Below are positions 1-5,553 of a stretch of 5,981 nucleotides of DNA, piece after piece. How positions within the stretch are numbered: position 1 is the stretch's first letter; each line of letters starts with the position of its first letter. The translations under genes and the position numbers were made by a program. The stretch is taken from the NCBI GenBank assembly GCA_030152125.1, contig JASLIR010000443.1, positions 1 through 5,981 of the forward strand. The letters run 5' to 3'. This DNA comes from Alkanindiges sp. (GTDB taxonomy: Bacteria > Pseudomonadota > Gammaproteobacteria > Pseudomonadales > Moraxellaceae). The notes beneath the pieces are model-generated. The model was not told the origin of the DNA and made no database searches. It was given only the letters and a program-made list of their open reading frames with translations.

Positions 1-263
1 TCATTGGCCATGGTGTAGGTTTTACCGGAACCGGTCACCCCCAGCAGCATTTGCCCATGCATGCCCTGCTCAATCCCGCGTACCAGCTTTTCAATTGCCT
101 GTGGCTGGTCACCTGCCGGCTGAAAATCTGTAACCAGCTCAAAAGGCTGATCCAATGCCTGTGTGCCCGACAAATTGACACCACTGTCGTGCGCCTCCTG
201 CTGAATGACAGAAGCAATCTGGTTCAGTTCATCCTTGGAGCGCATTTTGGTCGGTTCACGCAT
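1..263 (-). CDS. uvrB: UvrB, excinuclease ABC subunit B (N-terminal 87 residues, cut by window edge)
   Basis: UvrB is the damage-verifying helicase-like subunit of the UvrABC nucleotide-excision repair complex in the cytoplasm. The visible part carries the conserved entry segment [20 protein letters not shown] (residues 41-60) and the Walker A loop GVTGSGKT (75-82), followed by YTMAN, which matches the first helicase motif of UvrB. The rest of the protein lies beyond base 1. The ATG at 263-261 is the first start after an in-frame TAG at 302-300; the Shine-Dalgarno match is weak (AAAGAGTGA about 9 bases upstream). This start gives about 36 residues before the point that aligns with Met1 of E. 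coli UvrB. That point is an in-frame TTG at 155-153 (Leu37), so a shorter protein is conceivable, but no ribosome binding site is seen there. Family identity is near certain; the start is less so. Confidence 0.93.
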   Translation of the reverse strand, partial: MREPTKMRSKDELNQIASVIQQEAHDSGVNLSGTQALDQPFELVTDFQPAGDQPQAIEKLVRGIEQGMHGQMLLGVTGSGKTYTMAN

Positions 264-285
264 AATCGGTTCACTCTTTTTGCTG

Positions 286-310
286 CTAGCACAAGCATAC
301 TAAATGCTAG
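286..310. promoter_or_regulatory. Nested dyad upstream of uvrB (possible operator)
   Basis: CTAGCA and TGCTAG form a perfect 6-bp inverted repeat with a 13-base spacer. Inside it AGCAT-ACTAA-ATGCT forms a second perfect dyad. The site sits 23 bases before the uvrB ATG and contains a TAGTAT hexamer on the minus strand that could serve as a -10 element. The only -35-like match (TTGATT) is 20 bases away, which is too far for a good promoter. It does not look like the classical LexA box. A regulatory role is inference from position and symmetry. Confidence 0.3.
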
Positions 311-350
311 GTAAAGTCTAAAAATCAAGGGCTGTTTGCAATATAAAACA

Positions 351-366
351 CGGTTAACACTAACCG
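351..366 (-). terminator. Small terminator-like hairpin after rnhB
   Basis: Read on the minus strand, CGGTTA-GTGT-TAACCG forms a 6-bp stem with a 4-base loop. It starts 6 bases after the rnhB stop codon and is followed by TGTTTTATATT. Position and the T-rich tail fit a weak intrinsic terminator separating rnhB from uvrB. The stem is short and the T tract is interrupted. Confidence 0.45.
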
Positions 367-372
367 CATCAC

Positions 373-1008
373 TTATTCCGCCAGTAGCCTTTTAACCGGG
401 CCATAGCTGCGGCGATGTTGCGGTAAAATGCCAAACTGCTCAATGGCTTCAACATGTGCCTTGGTCGGGTAGCCCTTATGTTTGGCCAGGCCATATTGCG
501 GGTACAGTGCATCCATTGCCTTTAATTGCTGGTCACGGGTCACTTTGGCCAGAATACTGGCCGCACCAATCGCCTGTTCCAGCCCATCACCACCCACAAT
601 GGCCTGACACGCAATATCCGTAATGGGACAACGGTTGCCATCAATCAATGCCAGCGTGGGACGAATCGCCAAGCCTTCAATCGCACGCGTCATGGCCAGC
701 ATGGTGGCATGCAAAATGTTCAGGCTATCAATTTCGCTATGATTTGCCTCGGCAATACACCAGGCCAGTGCTTTTTCCTTAATTTCAATAAACAGGGCAT
801 CGCGCTTCTTTTCCGACAGTTTTTTGGAGTCGTTTAAGCCGGCAATGGGCCGGTTTGGATCTAAAATGACTGCTGCTGTCACCACCGAGCCAATTAAAGG
901 GCCACGCCCTGCTTCATCTACCCCTGCAATCAATACATGTGGTTGCGGCAGTACTAAATTTGCTACCACAGCGGATTTTGCCAATATCGTCAACGCAACA
1001 CCTTTCAT
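373..1008 (-). CDS. rnhB: Ribonuclease HII
   Basis: RNase HII cleaves the RNA strand of RNA-DNA hybrids and starts removal of single ribonucleotides misincorporated into DNA. The 211-residue protein has the family landmarks in order: [12 protein letters not shown] with acidic residues D31 and E32, NDSKKLSEK (59-67), [10 protein letters not shown] (97-106), LIDGNRCP with D123, GGD with D141, [10 protein letters not shown] (150-159), HKGYPT, and the [10 protein letters not shown] tail. All four expected metal-binding acidic residues are present. The start is uncertain. ATG at 1008-1006 is preferred; a TTG seven codons upstream (1029-1027) directly follows an in-frame TGA. The N-terminus is about 15 residues longer before the DEAGRG motif than in E. 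coli. In many gammaproteobacteria rnhB follows lpxB, but here no gene lies directly upstream on this strand. Confidence 0.95.
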   Translation of the reverse strand: MKGVALTILAKSAVVANLVLPQPHVLIAGVDEAGRGPLIGSVVTAAVILDPNRPIAGLNDSKKLSEKKRDALFIEIKEKALAWCIAEANHSEIDSLNILHATMLAMTRAIEGLAIRPTLALIDGNRCPITDIACQAIVGGDGLEQAIGAASILAKVTRDQQLKAMDALYPQYGLAKHKGYPTKAHVEAIEQFGILPQHRRSYGPVKRLLAE

Positions 1009-1162
1009 TTTTAAGCCAGCAACTGGCAATCATACCACTGTCTCTCCAGCAAGGTATTCCAGCTTTGTGCTTCCTCCTATTCATTGCAGGAATTATTGGC
1101 GCAAAAATAACAAATGGTTTACATCAGTCACAGAAAAACTTTATTAAATCCAGCTGGTTTAG

Positions 1163-1191
1163 CTGCTTCATTGCCTAAGAGTTGCTATCAT
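1163..1191 (+). promoter_or_regulatory. Possible extended -10 promoter for the quinone reductase operon
   Basis: TGC-TATCAT at 1183-1191 looks like an extended -10 element (TGn followed by a TATAAT-like hexamer), about 56 bases before the ATG at 1247. The hexamer 17 bases upstream, CTGCTT, is a poor -35 match, which extended -10 promoters tolerate. The rest of the divergent gap holds no other gene that I can support. Confidence 0.28.
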
Positions 1192-1246
1192 CAGCGCATT
1201 CTTTTTTCAGACTGCCCTGTTTAGCGGCCTTTATCTGGTACTTACT

Positions 1247-1951
1247 ATGAATGTTTTAATTGTACATGCTCACCCGGAACCGCAATCCTTTACCACCGCA
1301 CTGAAAGACCTTGCTGTGAGTGAGTTGAGCAAGGCAGGCCATCAGGTGGTGGTATCCGACTTGTATGAAATGAATTTTAATCCGGTAGCATCTGCGGACG
1401 ATTTTTCTCAGCGCAAGAACCCGGATTATCTGGTTTATGCCCTGGAACAGCGTCTGGGTTATGAAACAAAAACCATTGCAGCAGATATTCAGGCTGAAGT
1501 GGATAAGGTTCTGGCTGCCGACCTGATTATATTCAGCTTCCCGCTGTACTGGTTCTCTCTGCCTGCCATTTTAAAAGGCTGGATTGACCGGGTATTCGTG
1601 TCCGGCGTGACCTACGGTGGCAAGCGTTTTTATGATCAGGGTGGCTTAAAAGGCAAAAAAGCCCTGCTCAGTTTTACCCTGGGTGGCCGTGACCATATGT
1701 TTGGTGAAGGTGCGATTCATGGCCCGATTGAAGACATGCTGCGCCCGGTATTGCGTGGCTCTTTATACTATGTAGGTATGGATGTGCTGCCACCCTTTAT
1801 TGGCTATCACGTGCCTTATATTGCGCAGGAAGCCCGTGAACAGATTTTGCAGGACTATACACAGTATCTGGCCAAGCTGGATGAGTTACAGCCGCTACAA
1901 TTCCCGACACTGGACCAGTTTGACGACAAACTGTATCCAAAACAGGGCTAA
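1247..1951 (+). CDS. NAD(P)H:quinone oxidoreductase, NQO1-like flavodoxin-fold protein
   Basis: The 234-residue protein belongs to the Flavodoxin_2 family of FAD/FMN-dependent NAD(P)H:acceptor reductases. These carry out two-electron reduction of quinones in the cytosol, avoiding semiquinone radicals. Visible motifs are the flavin-phosphate loop HAHPEPQSF (7-15), YEMNFNPVAS (40-49), ADLIIFSFPLYWFSLPAILK (91-110) followed by GWIDRVF, and the FTLGG...IHG segment (143-159). From memory these follow vertebrate NQO1 closely, including its YAMNFNP and FPLQWFGVPAILKGW stretches. By that alignment the catalytic His of NQO1 is kept (H158), but its partner Tyr appears as F152. No strong Shine-Dalgarno sequence precedes the ATG. 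It stands first in a two-gene operon with a hydrolase 3 bp downstream. The physiological substrate cannot be read from the sequence; MdaB/KefF-type relatives are alternatives within the same family. Confidence 0.88.
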   Translation: MNVLIVHAHPEPQSFTTALKDLAVSELSKAGHQVVVSDLYEMNFNPVASADDFSQRKNPDYLVYALEQRLGYETKTIAADIQAEVDKVLAADLIIFSFPLYWFSLPAILKGWIDRVFVSGVTYGGKRFYDQGGLKGKKALLSFTLGGRDHMFGEGAIHGPIEDMLRPVLRGSLYYVGMDVLPPFIGYHVPYIAQEAREQILQDYTQYLAKLDELQPLQFPTLDQFDDKLYPKQG

Positions 1952-1954
1952 AGC

Positions 1955-2767
1955 ATGAGTGAAGGGAAAAGCGGGTTAAAACAATACGCACTGTTTGACA
2001 GTCATTTTCACATTATTGATCCGCGCTTCCCTTTAACTGCTAACCAGGGTTATTTACCGGATGAATTTGGCGCTCAAGATTATCTCAAGCGCGTTTCCGG
2101 CTACCACCTGATTGGTGGGGCCATCGTATCCGGTTCATTTCAGGCCTTTGACCAAAGCTATTTACTGGCAGCCTTGGCTGAATTAGGTGCCGGTTTTGTC
2201 GGTGTGACCCAGTTGCCAGTTACAGTAAGTGATGCAGAAATTATCCGGCTGGACCGTACCGGAGTTCGGGCAGTACGTTTTAACCTGTACCGTGGCGGCT
2301 CGGAACAGTTACAGCACCTGGCATCCACGGCACAAAGGGTGTATGAACTGGCTGGCTGGCATATTGAGCTGTATATGGACAGCAAAGACCTGCCACTGTT
2401 AAGCCCTACCCTGCAAAAACTGCCTAAAGTAAGCATAGACCACCTTGGCTTAAGTAAGGAAGGCTTTCCTTATTTGCTTAAACTGACCGAACAGGGCGCG
2501 CATGTAAAGGCTACTGGCTTTAGCCGGGTAAATCTGGATGTAAGAATGGCTATTCGGGATGTTTACAGTGCAAATCCGCACTCCCTCATGTTTGGGACTG
2601 ATTTACCTTCCACCCGCGCCTTAGTACCCTATAGCAACGACGATTTTTTATTGGCCGCAAATACCCTTGCTGAAAATCTGGGTGAAGAGGCCGTACAGCG
2701 AGTTTTTAGCCTAAATGCGCTGGATCTTTACCAGCCGGGTAAGCATATTGCCAATAAAACGGTTTGA
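1955..2767 (+). CDS. Amidohydrolase family protein (Amidohydro_2, TIM-barrel hydrolase)
   Basis: This 270-residue protein has the small TIM-barrel architecture of the Amidohydro_2 group, which includes 2-pyrone-4,6-dicarboxylate lactonase and related lactonases and decarboxylases. Landmarks are strand 1 DSHFHIID with H17 and H19, GVRAVRFNLYRGG (103-115), IDHLGL with H163, VKATGFSR (184-191) and MFGTDLPS with D216, followed by a C-terminal helix of the VFSLNALDLY type (250-259). These are the expected metal or substrate ligands, so it is probably active. The ATG lies 3 bp after the quinone reductase stop codon, so the two are surely co-transcribed and may be translationally coupled; no good ribosome binding site of its own is visible. 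The pairing suggests a hydrolase acting on a lactone or related compound alongside quinone reduction, but the substrate is unknown. Confidence 0.82.
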   Translation: MSEGKSGLKQYALFDSHFHIIDPRFPLTANQGYLPDEFGAQDYLKRVSGYHLIGGAIVSGSFQAFDQSYLLAALAELGAGFVGVTQLPVTVSDAEIIRLDRTGVRAVRFNLYRGGSEQLQHLASTAQRVYELAGWHIELYMDSKDLPLLSPTLQKLPKVSIDHLGLSKEGFPYLLKLTEQGAHVKATGFSRVNLDVRMAIRDVYSANPHSLMFGTDLPSTRALVPYSNDDFLLAANTLAENLGEEAVQRVFSLNALDLYQPGKHIANKTV

Positions 2768-2769
2768 TC

Positions 2770-2785
2770 GTTCCATGTATGGAAC
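2770..2785 (+). terminator. Hairpin just after the amidohydrolase
   Basis: GTTCCA-TGTA-TGGAAC forms a perfect 6-bp stem with a 4-base loop, starting 2 bases after the TGA. It is followed by ACATTAACTACATTTCT, which is not a proper T tract. It may be a weak terminator or an mRNA 3' end-stabilising stem for the two-gene operon. Confidence 0.35.
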
Positions 2786-2883
2786 ACATTAACTACATTT
2801 CTGTCACTACTCAAAGCTGCTTTTTCGGCTTATCCTAATCTTGTTAACATTTAAAACATTGTTGGAATACAAATTCTTAGCGT

Positions 2884-2906
2884 AGGGTCTGTTGACATTT
2901 CATATG
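2884..2906 (+). repeat. Left terminal inverted repeat of the MITE-like element
   Basis: It begins AGGGTCTGTTGACATTTCAT and contains a perfect TTGACA hexamer at 2892-2897 pointing into the element. It pairs with 3129-3151 with mismatches at two A/T positions only. Confidence 0.8.
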
Positions 2907-2914
2907 CAGACTGC

Positions 2915-3013
2915 GTTGTAGGCTAAAATTGATTCAAACAAGGCGTGAAACGCGGGCAATGGCGAGCCCTTGGCAAGTTTCACAACGAAGTTTGGGACAA
3001 TTTTAGCCACAAC
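2915..3013. repeat. Internal hairpin 1 of the MITE-like element
   Basis: A perfect 11-bp stem, GGCTAAAATTG (2921-2931) with CAATTTTAGCC (2998-3008), is extended outwards by GTTGT/ACAAC with a one-base bulge. Further in, CAAAC/GTTTG and GTGAAAC (2945-2951) with GTTTCAC (2977-2983) also pair. An apical GGGC/GCCC pairing closes a small loop. The whole is a long imperfect hairpin that could fold as RNA or cruciform DNA. Confidence 0.75.
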
Positions 3014-3020
3014 CTGAAAG

Positions 3021-3121
3021 GACAGGGATGTTTTTTGCCGCTGCTGCGTTGTTCATTGCTCCTTTAGAACCACTAAAGATCGCAATTCACGCCTTGCATC
3101 GTCTAAAAAACATCTACTGTC
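3021..3121. repeat. Internal hairpin 2 of the MITE-like element
   Basis: GACAG (3021-3025) with CTGTC (3117-3121) and GATGTTTTTT (3027-3036) with AAAAAACATC (3105-3114) form a long basal stem. The tip is CTTTAG-AACCA-CTAAAG (3062-3078), and the middle section pairs imperfectly. Because the T run sits inside the stem, it does not look like an intrinsic terminator. Confidence 0.75.
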
Positions 3122-3135
3122 GCAACCTCATTTGA
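3028..3135 (+). CDS. 35-residue ORF inside the MITE-like element (doubtful gene)
   Basis: An ATG at 3028 opens 35 codons ending with TGA at 3133-3135, within the right terminal inverted repeat. It is preceded by AAAGGACAGGG, a plausible ribosome binding site about 5-8 bases from the start. The product starts MFFAAAALFIAPLEP, a short hydrophobic stretch, and continues with a basic segment containing several His, Arg and Lys residues. I do not recognise it. It spans hairpin 2, so its codons are also constrained by base pairing, and chance is a serious alternative. If element copies elsewhere keep the frame open with silent changes, it would be a real micro-protein. Confidence 0.2.
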   Translation: MFFAAAALFIAPLEPLKIAIHALHRLKNIYCRNLI

Positions 3136-3151
3136 ATTGTCAACAGACCCT
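3129..3151 (-). repeat. Right terminal inverted repeat of the MITE-like element
   Basis: This is the complement of the left end with two mismatches. It ends 39 bases before the pirin start codon. On the plus strand it carries TTGTCA, a -35-like hexamer pointing outwards to pirin. Confidence 0.8.
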
Positions 3152-3165
3152 TTAAGAAATGTACA
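3137..3165 (+). promoter_or_regulatory. Possible hybrid promoter formed by the element end and flank
   Basis: TTGTCA at 3137-3142 in the right terminal repeat is 17 bases from TGTACA at 3160-3165 in the flanking DNA. The -35 matches 5 of 6 consensus bases and the -10 only 3 of 6. It would start transcription about 20 bases before the pirin ATG. This is inference. Confidence 0.27.
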
Positions 3166-3190
3166 CCACCCGGATCAAGGTAGCCATATA

Positions 3191-4111
3191 ATGAGCCAGA
3201 CAGATCATTCAACCCCACACCCAGCCACCTTTGTACGTATTCCTACACGTGAAGCCGTTATCGGTGACAACCTGCACATCCATCGTGCGCTACCCACCAA
3301 GGAAAAACGCTTAATTGGCGCATGGTGCTTTCTTGATCATGCAGGCCCGACAGTACTTAGCGAAGGCGAAGACTTTCTGGTAGGCCCGCACCCGCACATT
3401 GGCCTGCAAACCTTTACCTGGATGCTGGAAGGTGAAATGGAACACCATGACAGCCTGGGTTACAAGCAGCTGATTCGCCCCTATGAAATTAATTTGATGA
3501 CAGCCGGCAAAGGCATTTCCCATGTGGAAAAATCACCAGAAGGTCATTCTTCCCGCCTGCATACCGCACAATTGTGGATTGCCCTGCCGGATAGCCATCG
3601 CCATATCGAGCCGGCATTTGACCATTACGAAAACCTGCCGGTTATTGAACAGGATGGTTGCCAGCTTACTGTATTGGCTGGTGATTTTCTGGGACAGCAC
3701 TCACCGGTAAAGGTGTATTCCAATATGGTGGGTGTGGATATTAGCGCTAAAAATGCCAGTAGCACACAGTTTGGCCTCAATCTTGAATTTGAATATGGCA
3801 TTCTGGTATTGCACGGTTCTGCCACTATTGAAGGTGAAACTGTACAACCGGATGAGCTGATATACCTGGGTCAGCAACGTAGCGAACTGAGCATTGCGCT
3901 TGCCGAAAATACCCGGCTGTTATTACTGGGCGGAGAGCCCTTTGCAGAAGATATTATAGTCTGGTGGAACTTTGTGGCCAGAACCACCGAGGAAATCCAG
4001 CAAGCCACTGTAGACTGGAAAACCAGTAACCGTTTTGGCGAGATTAAGGAATTTAATGATCATCGCCTGACTGCCCCTGCCATTCCTGACCATTTGAGAG
4101 CATCCCGATGA
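3191..4111 (+). CDS. Pirin family protein
   Basis: Pirins are bicupin proteins; characterised bacterial members such as E. coli YhhW bind a metal and show quercetin 2,3-dioxygenase activity, while others have regulatory roles. The 306-residue protein has the N-terminal cupin motif GPHPHIGLQTFTWMLEGEMEH (65-85), then DSLG, the INLMTAGKGISHVEKS stretch (100-115) and LWIALP. The four metal ligands of pirins are all present as H67, H69, H111 and E113. The C-terminal cupin carries GILVLHGSATIEG and LLLLGGEPF followed by a WWNFVA segment, as usual for the family. The ATG at 3191 is chosen because AAGG lies 10 bases upstream. An in-frame TTG at 3137 falls inside the mobile element end and is rejected. 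The stop codon overlaps the next gene by 4 bp (ATGA), so the two are translationally coupled. Confidence 0.93.
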   Translation: MSQTDHSTPHPATFVRIPTREAVIGDNLHIHRALPTKEKRLIGAWCFLDHAGPTVLSEGEDFLVGPHPHIGLQTFTWMLEGEMEHHDSLGYKQLIRPYEINLMTAGKGISHVEKSPEGHSSRLHTAQLWIALPDSHRHIEPAFDHYENLPVIEQDGCQLTVLAGDFLGQHSPVKVYSNMVGVDISAKNASSTQFGLNLEFEYGILVLHGSATIEGETVQPDELIYLGQQRSELSIALAENTRLLLLGGEPFAEDIIVWWNFVARTTEEIQQATVDWKTSNRFGEIKEFNDHRLTAPAIPDHLRASR

Positions 4112-4506
4112 AAAGTATAGCCACTGCTGCGGTAAAATCGACAGACACTCACTATAAACATTTAATTGAAACTGGCACGCATCATCTGGTAGCCGATGAA
4201 CCGGAACATGCCGGTGGCCTGGATGCAGGTCCGGCGCCTTATGATTATATTCTGGCTGGTTTGGGTGCCTGTACCGCAATTACCCTGCGTATGTATGCGG
4301 AAAAGAAAGGCTGGGAGCTGGGTGAGTTAAATGTTGGGCTAAACCTGCTGAAAGACCACGAAGGCAACACCTTTATAGAACGCACCCTGCACATCACAGG
4401 CACGCTGGATGATGCCCAATGGGAGCGCATTCTGGATGTGGCCAGCAAAACCCCGGTGACCAAAACACTGGCCAATGGCGCGCAAATCAGCACTCAGCGC
4501 GCATAA
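4108..4506 (+). CDS. OsmC family protein
   Basis: OsmC/Ohr proteins are small cytosolic dimers that reduce organic hydroperoxides using a pair of cysteines. This 132-residue protein shows HHLVADEP (25-32), GGLDAGPAPYDYILAGLGAC (36-55), which is the OsmC signature ending in the reactive-type C55, then TAITLRMYAEKKGWEL (56-71) and the C-terminal TPVTKTLANG (115-124). In E. coli OsmC and Ohr a second cysteine stands in the CPVH-like motif at this place; here it is Thr115, and no other Cys exists in the protein. It therefore cannot form the classical intramolecular disulfide. The start codon overlaps the pirin stop codon by 4 bp, indicating one operon. It may be a one-Cys peroxidase or a non-peroxidase branch of the family. 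Confidence 0.9.
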   Translation: MKSIATAAVKSTDTHYKHLIETGTHHLVADEPEHAGGLDAGPAPYDYILAGLGACTAITLRMYAEKKGWELGELNVGLNLLKDHEGNTFIERTLHITGTLDDAQWERILDVASKTPVTKTLANGAQISTQRA

Positions 4507-4523
4507 GCTCATCTGGCTTTATA

Positions 4524-4551
4524 GCAGGCATGATGAAACTATCCTGCCTGC
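4524..4551. terminator. Hairpin between the convergent osmC-like gene and ghrB
   Basis: GCAGGCA (4524-4530) and TGCCTGC (4545-4551) form a perfect 7-bp stem with a 14-base loop in the 32-bp convergent gap, reaching into the last codons of ghrB. Neither side has a T tract, so a two-way terminator role is only suggested by position. Confidence 0.3.
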
Positions 4552-5516
4552 CATACCTGTGGGTTCACCATATATGTTGGTTGTTGTCCTGTAAGTGCTG
4601 CTTTCAGGTTATCAAAAGCCAGGTTGCTCATGGCATCCCGGGTTTGCTGTGTGGCAGAACCAATATGCGGCACAGTCACTACATTGCTTAAGTTAAACAG
4701 TTCCGATTGTTGTAATGGTTCCTGCTCGTATACATCCAGCCCGGCTGCCAGAATCTGTTGGTTTTTTAGTGCGTCAACCAGTGCTGCTTCGTCAATCACC
4801 GCGCCACGTGCCACATTTATCAAAATGGCAGATGGCTTCATTTGTGCCAGTTGTTGCTTACCAATCAGGTGAGTAGTCTGCTCGTTTAAGGCCACATTTA
4901 CCGAAACAAAGTCGGATTGTTGTAGCAACTCATCCAGACTACAGTAAGTTGCATTAAAACGTTGTTCCAGTTCCGGCTTACGGTTTTTACCGCTATACAG
5001 CACCGGCATGTCAAAACCAAAATACGCACGTTTGGCAATGGCTGCGCCAATATTGCCCAGGCCAATAATACCAATGGTTTTGCCGTATATATCTACCCCA
5101 TAATGTTCCGGCTGCAAGGTCTTTTTCCAGTTTCCCTGTTTTGTCCATGCATCCAGTTCTGCTACCCGCCGTGCGGCAGCCATTAATAAGGCAAAACCTA
5201 AATCGGCAGTGGTTTCGGTTAATACATCCGGGGTGTTGGTTAGCAAAATCTGGCGCTGGTTTAAATAATCAACATCATAGTTATCATAGCCAACGGTCAC
5301 GCTGGAAATAACTTTCAGCTTTTGGGCATGTTGCAACAGGGTTGCATCCAGCTGTCTGCCAGCACCAATCAAGCCATCTGCCTGCGGTAGCAGTTCAATT
5401 AACTGCTGTTCAGGGTTGCCCAGTTTGGGGTTTACCTGAATCAAATTATATTCTTGCTGTAATTTTTCAATCAGCACAGGAGATAGTTTACTAAACGCCA
5501 ATACGGTTTGTTTCAT
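4539..5516 (-). CDS. ghrB: Glyoxylate/hydroxypyruvate reductase B (2-ketoaldonate reductase)
   Basis: This is a D-2-hydroxyacid dehydrogenase of 325 residues, nearly the length of E. coli GhrB (324). It would reduce glyoxylate, hydroxypyruvate and 2-ketogluconate-type acids with NAD(P)H in the cytoplasm. Seen in order: SVTVGYDNYDVD (72-83), the Rossmann motif GIIGLGNIG (149-157), AKRAYFGFDMPVLY (161-174), INVARGAVID with catalytic R237, AGLDVYEQEP with E266, and VPHIGSAT with H284. The strings TPxVLTET, FGFxMPxLY and the VNPxV end match GhrB specifically, as far as memory allows. ATG at 5516 is preferred over GTG at 5522 because AACAGG lies 7 bases before the ATG but only 1 base before the GTG. 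It lies 37 bp downstream of the psi-like gene on the same strand, probably co-transcribed, and converges with the OsmC-like gene. Confidence 0.92.
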   Translation of the reverse strand: MKQTVLAFSKLSPVLIEKLQQEYNLIQVNPKLGNPEQQLIELLPQADGLIGAGRQLDATLLQHAQKLKVISSVTVGYDNYDVDYLNQRQILLTNTPDVLTETTADLGFALLMAAARRVAELDAWTKQGNWKKTLQPEHYGVDIYGKTIGIIGLGNIGAAIAKRAYFGFDMPVLYSGKNRKPELEQRFNATYCSLDELLQQSDFVSVNVALNEQTTHLIGKQQLAQMKPSAILINVARGAVIDEAALVDALKNQQILAAGLDVYEQEPLQQSELFNLSNVVTVPHIGSATQQTRDAMSNLAFDNLKAALTGQQPTYMVNPQVWQAG

Positions 5517-5523
5517 CTGCACG

Positions 5524-5529
5524 CCTGTT
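5524..5529 (-). promoter_or_regulatory. Ribosome binding site deciding the ghrB start
   Basis: AACAGG on the minus strand lies 7 bases before the ATG at 5516 and only 1 base before the upstream GTG at 5522. This spacing selects the ATG. Confidence 0.5.
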
Positions 5530-5553
5530 TTAAATGGCCAGCTTAAGCATGGG

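Larger units (their letters stand above)
2884..3151. mobile_element. MITE-like non-autonomous element, 268 bp, hairpin-rich
   Basis: The ends are 23-bp inverted repeats (2884-2906 and 3129-3151), AGGGTCTGTTGACAWTTCAWATG, differing at only two positions. A further 11-bp perfect inverted repeat, CAAGGCGTGAA at 2939-2949 and its complement at 3086-3096, lies exactly 32 bases inside each terminal repeat, so the ends are symmetric over about 66 bp. Two large imperfect hairpins fill the interior (2915-3013 and 3021-3121). There is no transposase gene, so it would need one supplied in trans. No convincing target-site duplication is seen (left flank TTAGCGT, right flank TTAAGAA). The opening GGGTCTGTTG recalls IS6-family ends such as GGCACTGTTG of IS26, but I do not assign a family. 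Confidence 0.75.

Noticed and set aside
51..314. Plus-strand 87-codon frame
   Set aside because: Antisense to uvrB, whose Walker A region is unmistakable on the other strand.
914..1084. 56-codon Cys-rich frame on the minus strand (7 Cys)
   Set aside because: More than half overlaps the rnhB coding region out of frame, there is no recognisable family, and chance is likely; kept only as a possible leader in the findings.
824..1178. Plus-strand frames opposite the start of rnhB, one with a hydrophobic stretch
   Set aside because: They are antisense to the clear RNase HII gene and end in intergenic DNA; there is no ribosome binding site or family pattern.
2842..2849. TGTTAACA palindrome before the element
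   Set aside because: An 8-bp palindrome in AT-rich DNA is too common to call an operator by itself.
2884..3151. CRISPR array or full insertion sequence
   Set aside because: There are no regularly spaced direct repeats and spacers, and no reading frame large enough for a transposase between the inverted repeats.
3137..3190. TTG start giving pirin 18 extra residues
   Set aside because: It begins inside the mobile element's terminal repeat, has no ribosome binding site, and the ATG at 3191 has AAGG at a workable spacing and fits the family start.
3923..4279. Minus-strand 118-codon frame across the pirin/OsmC junction
   Set aside because: It is a shadow of two well-identified plus-strand genes and has no family features.
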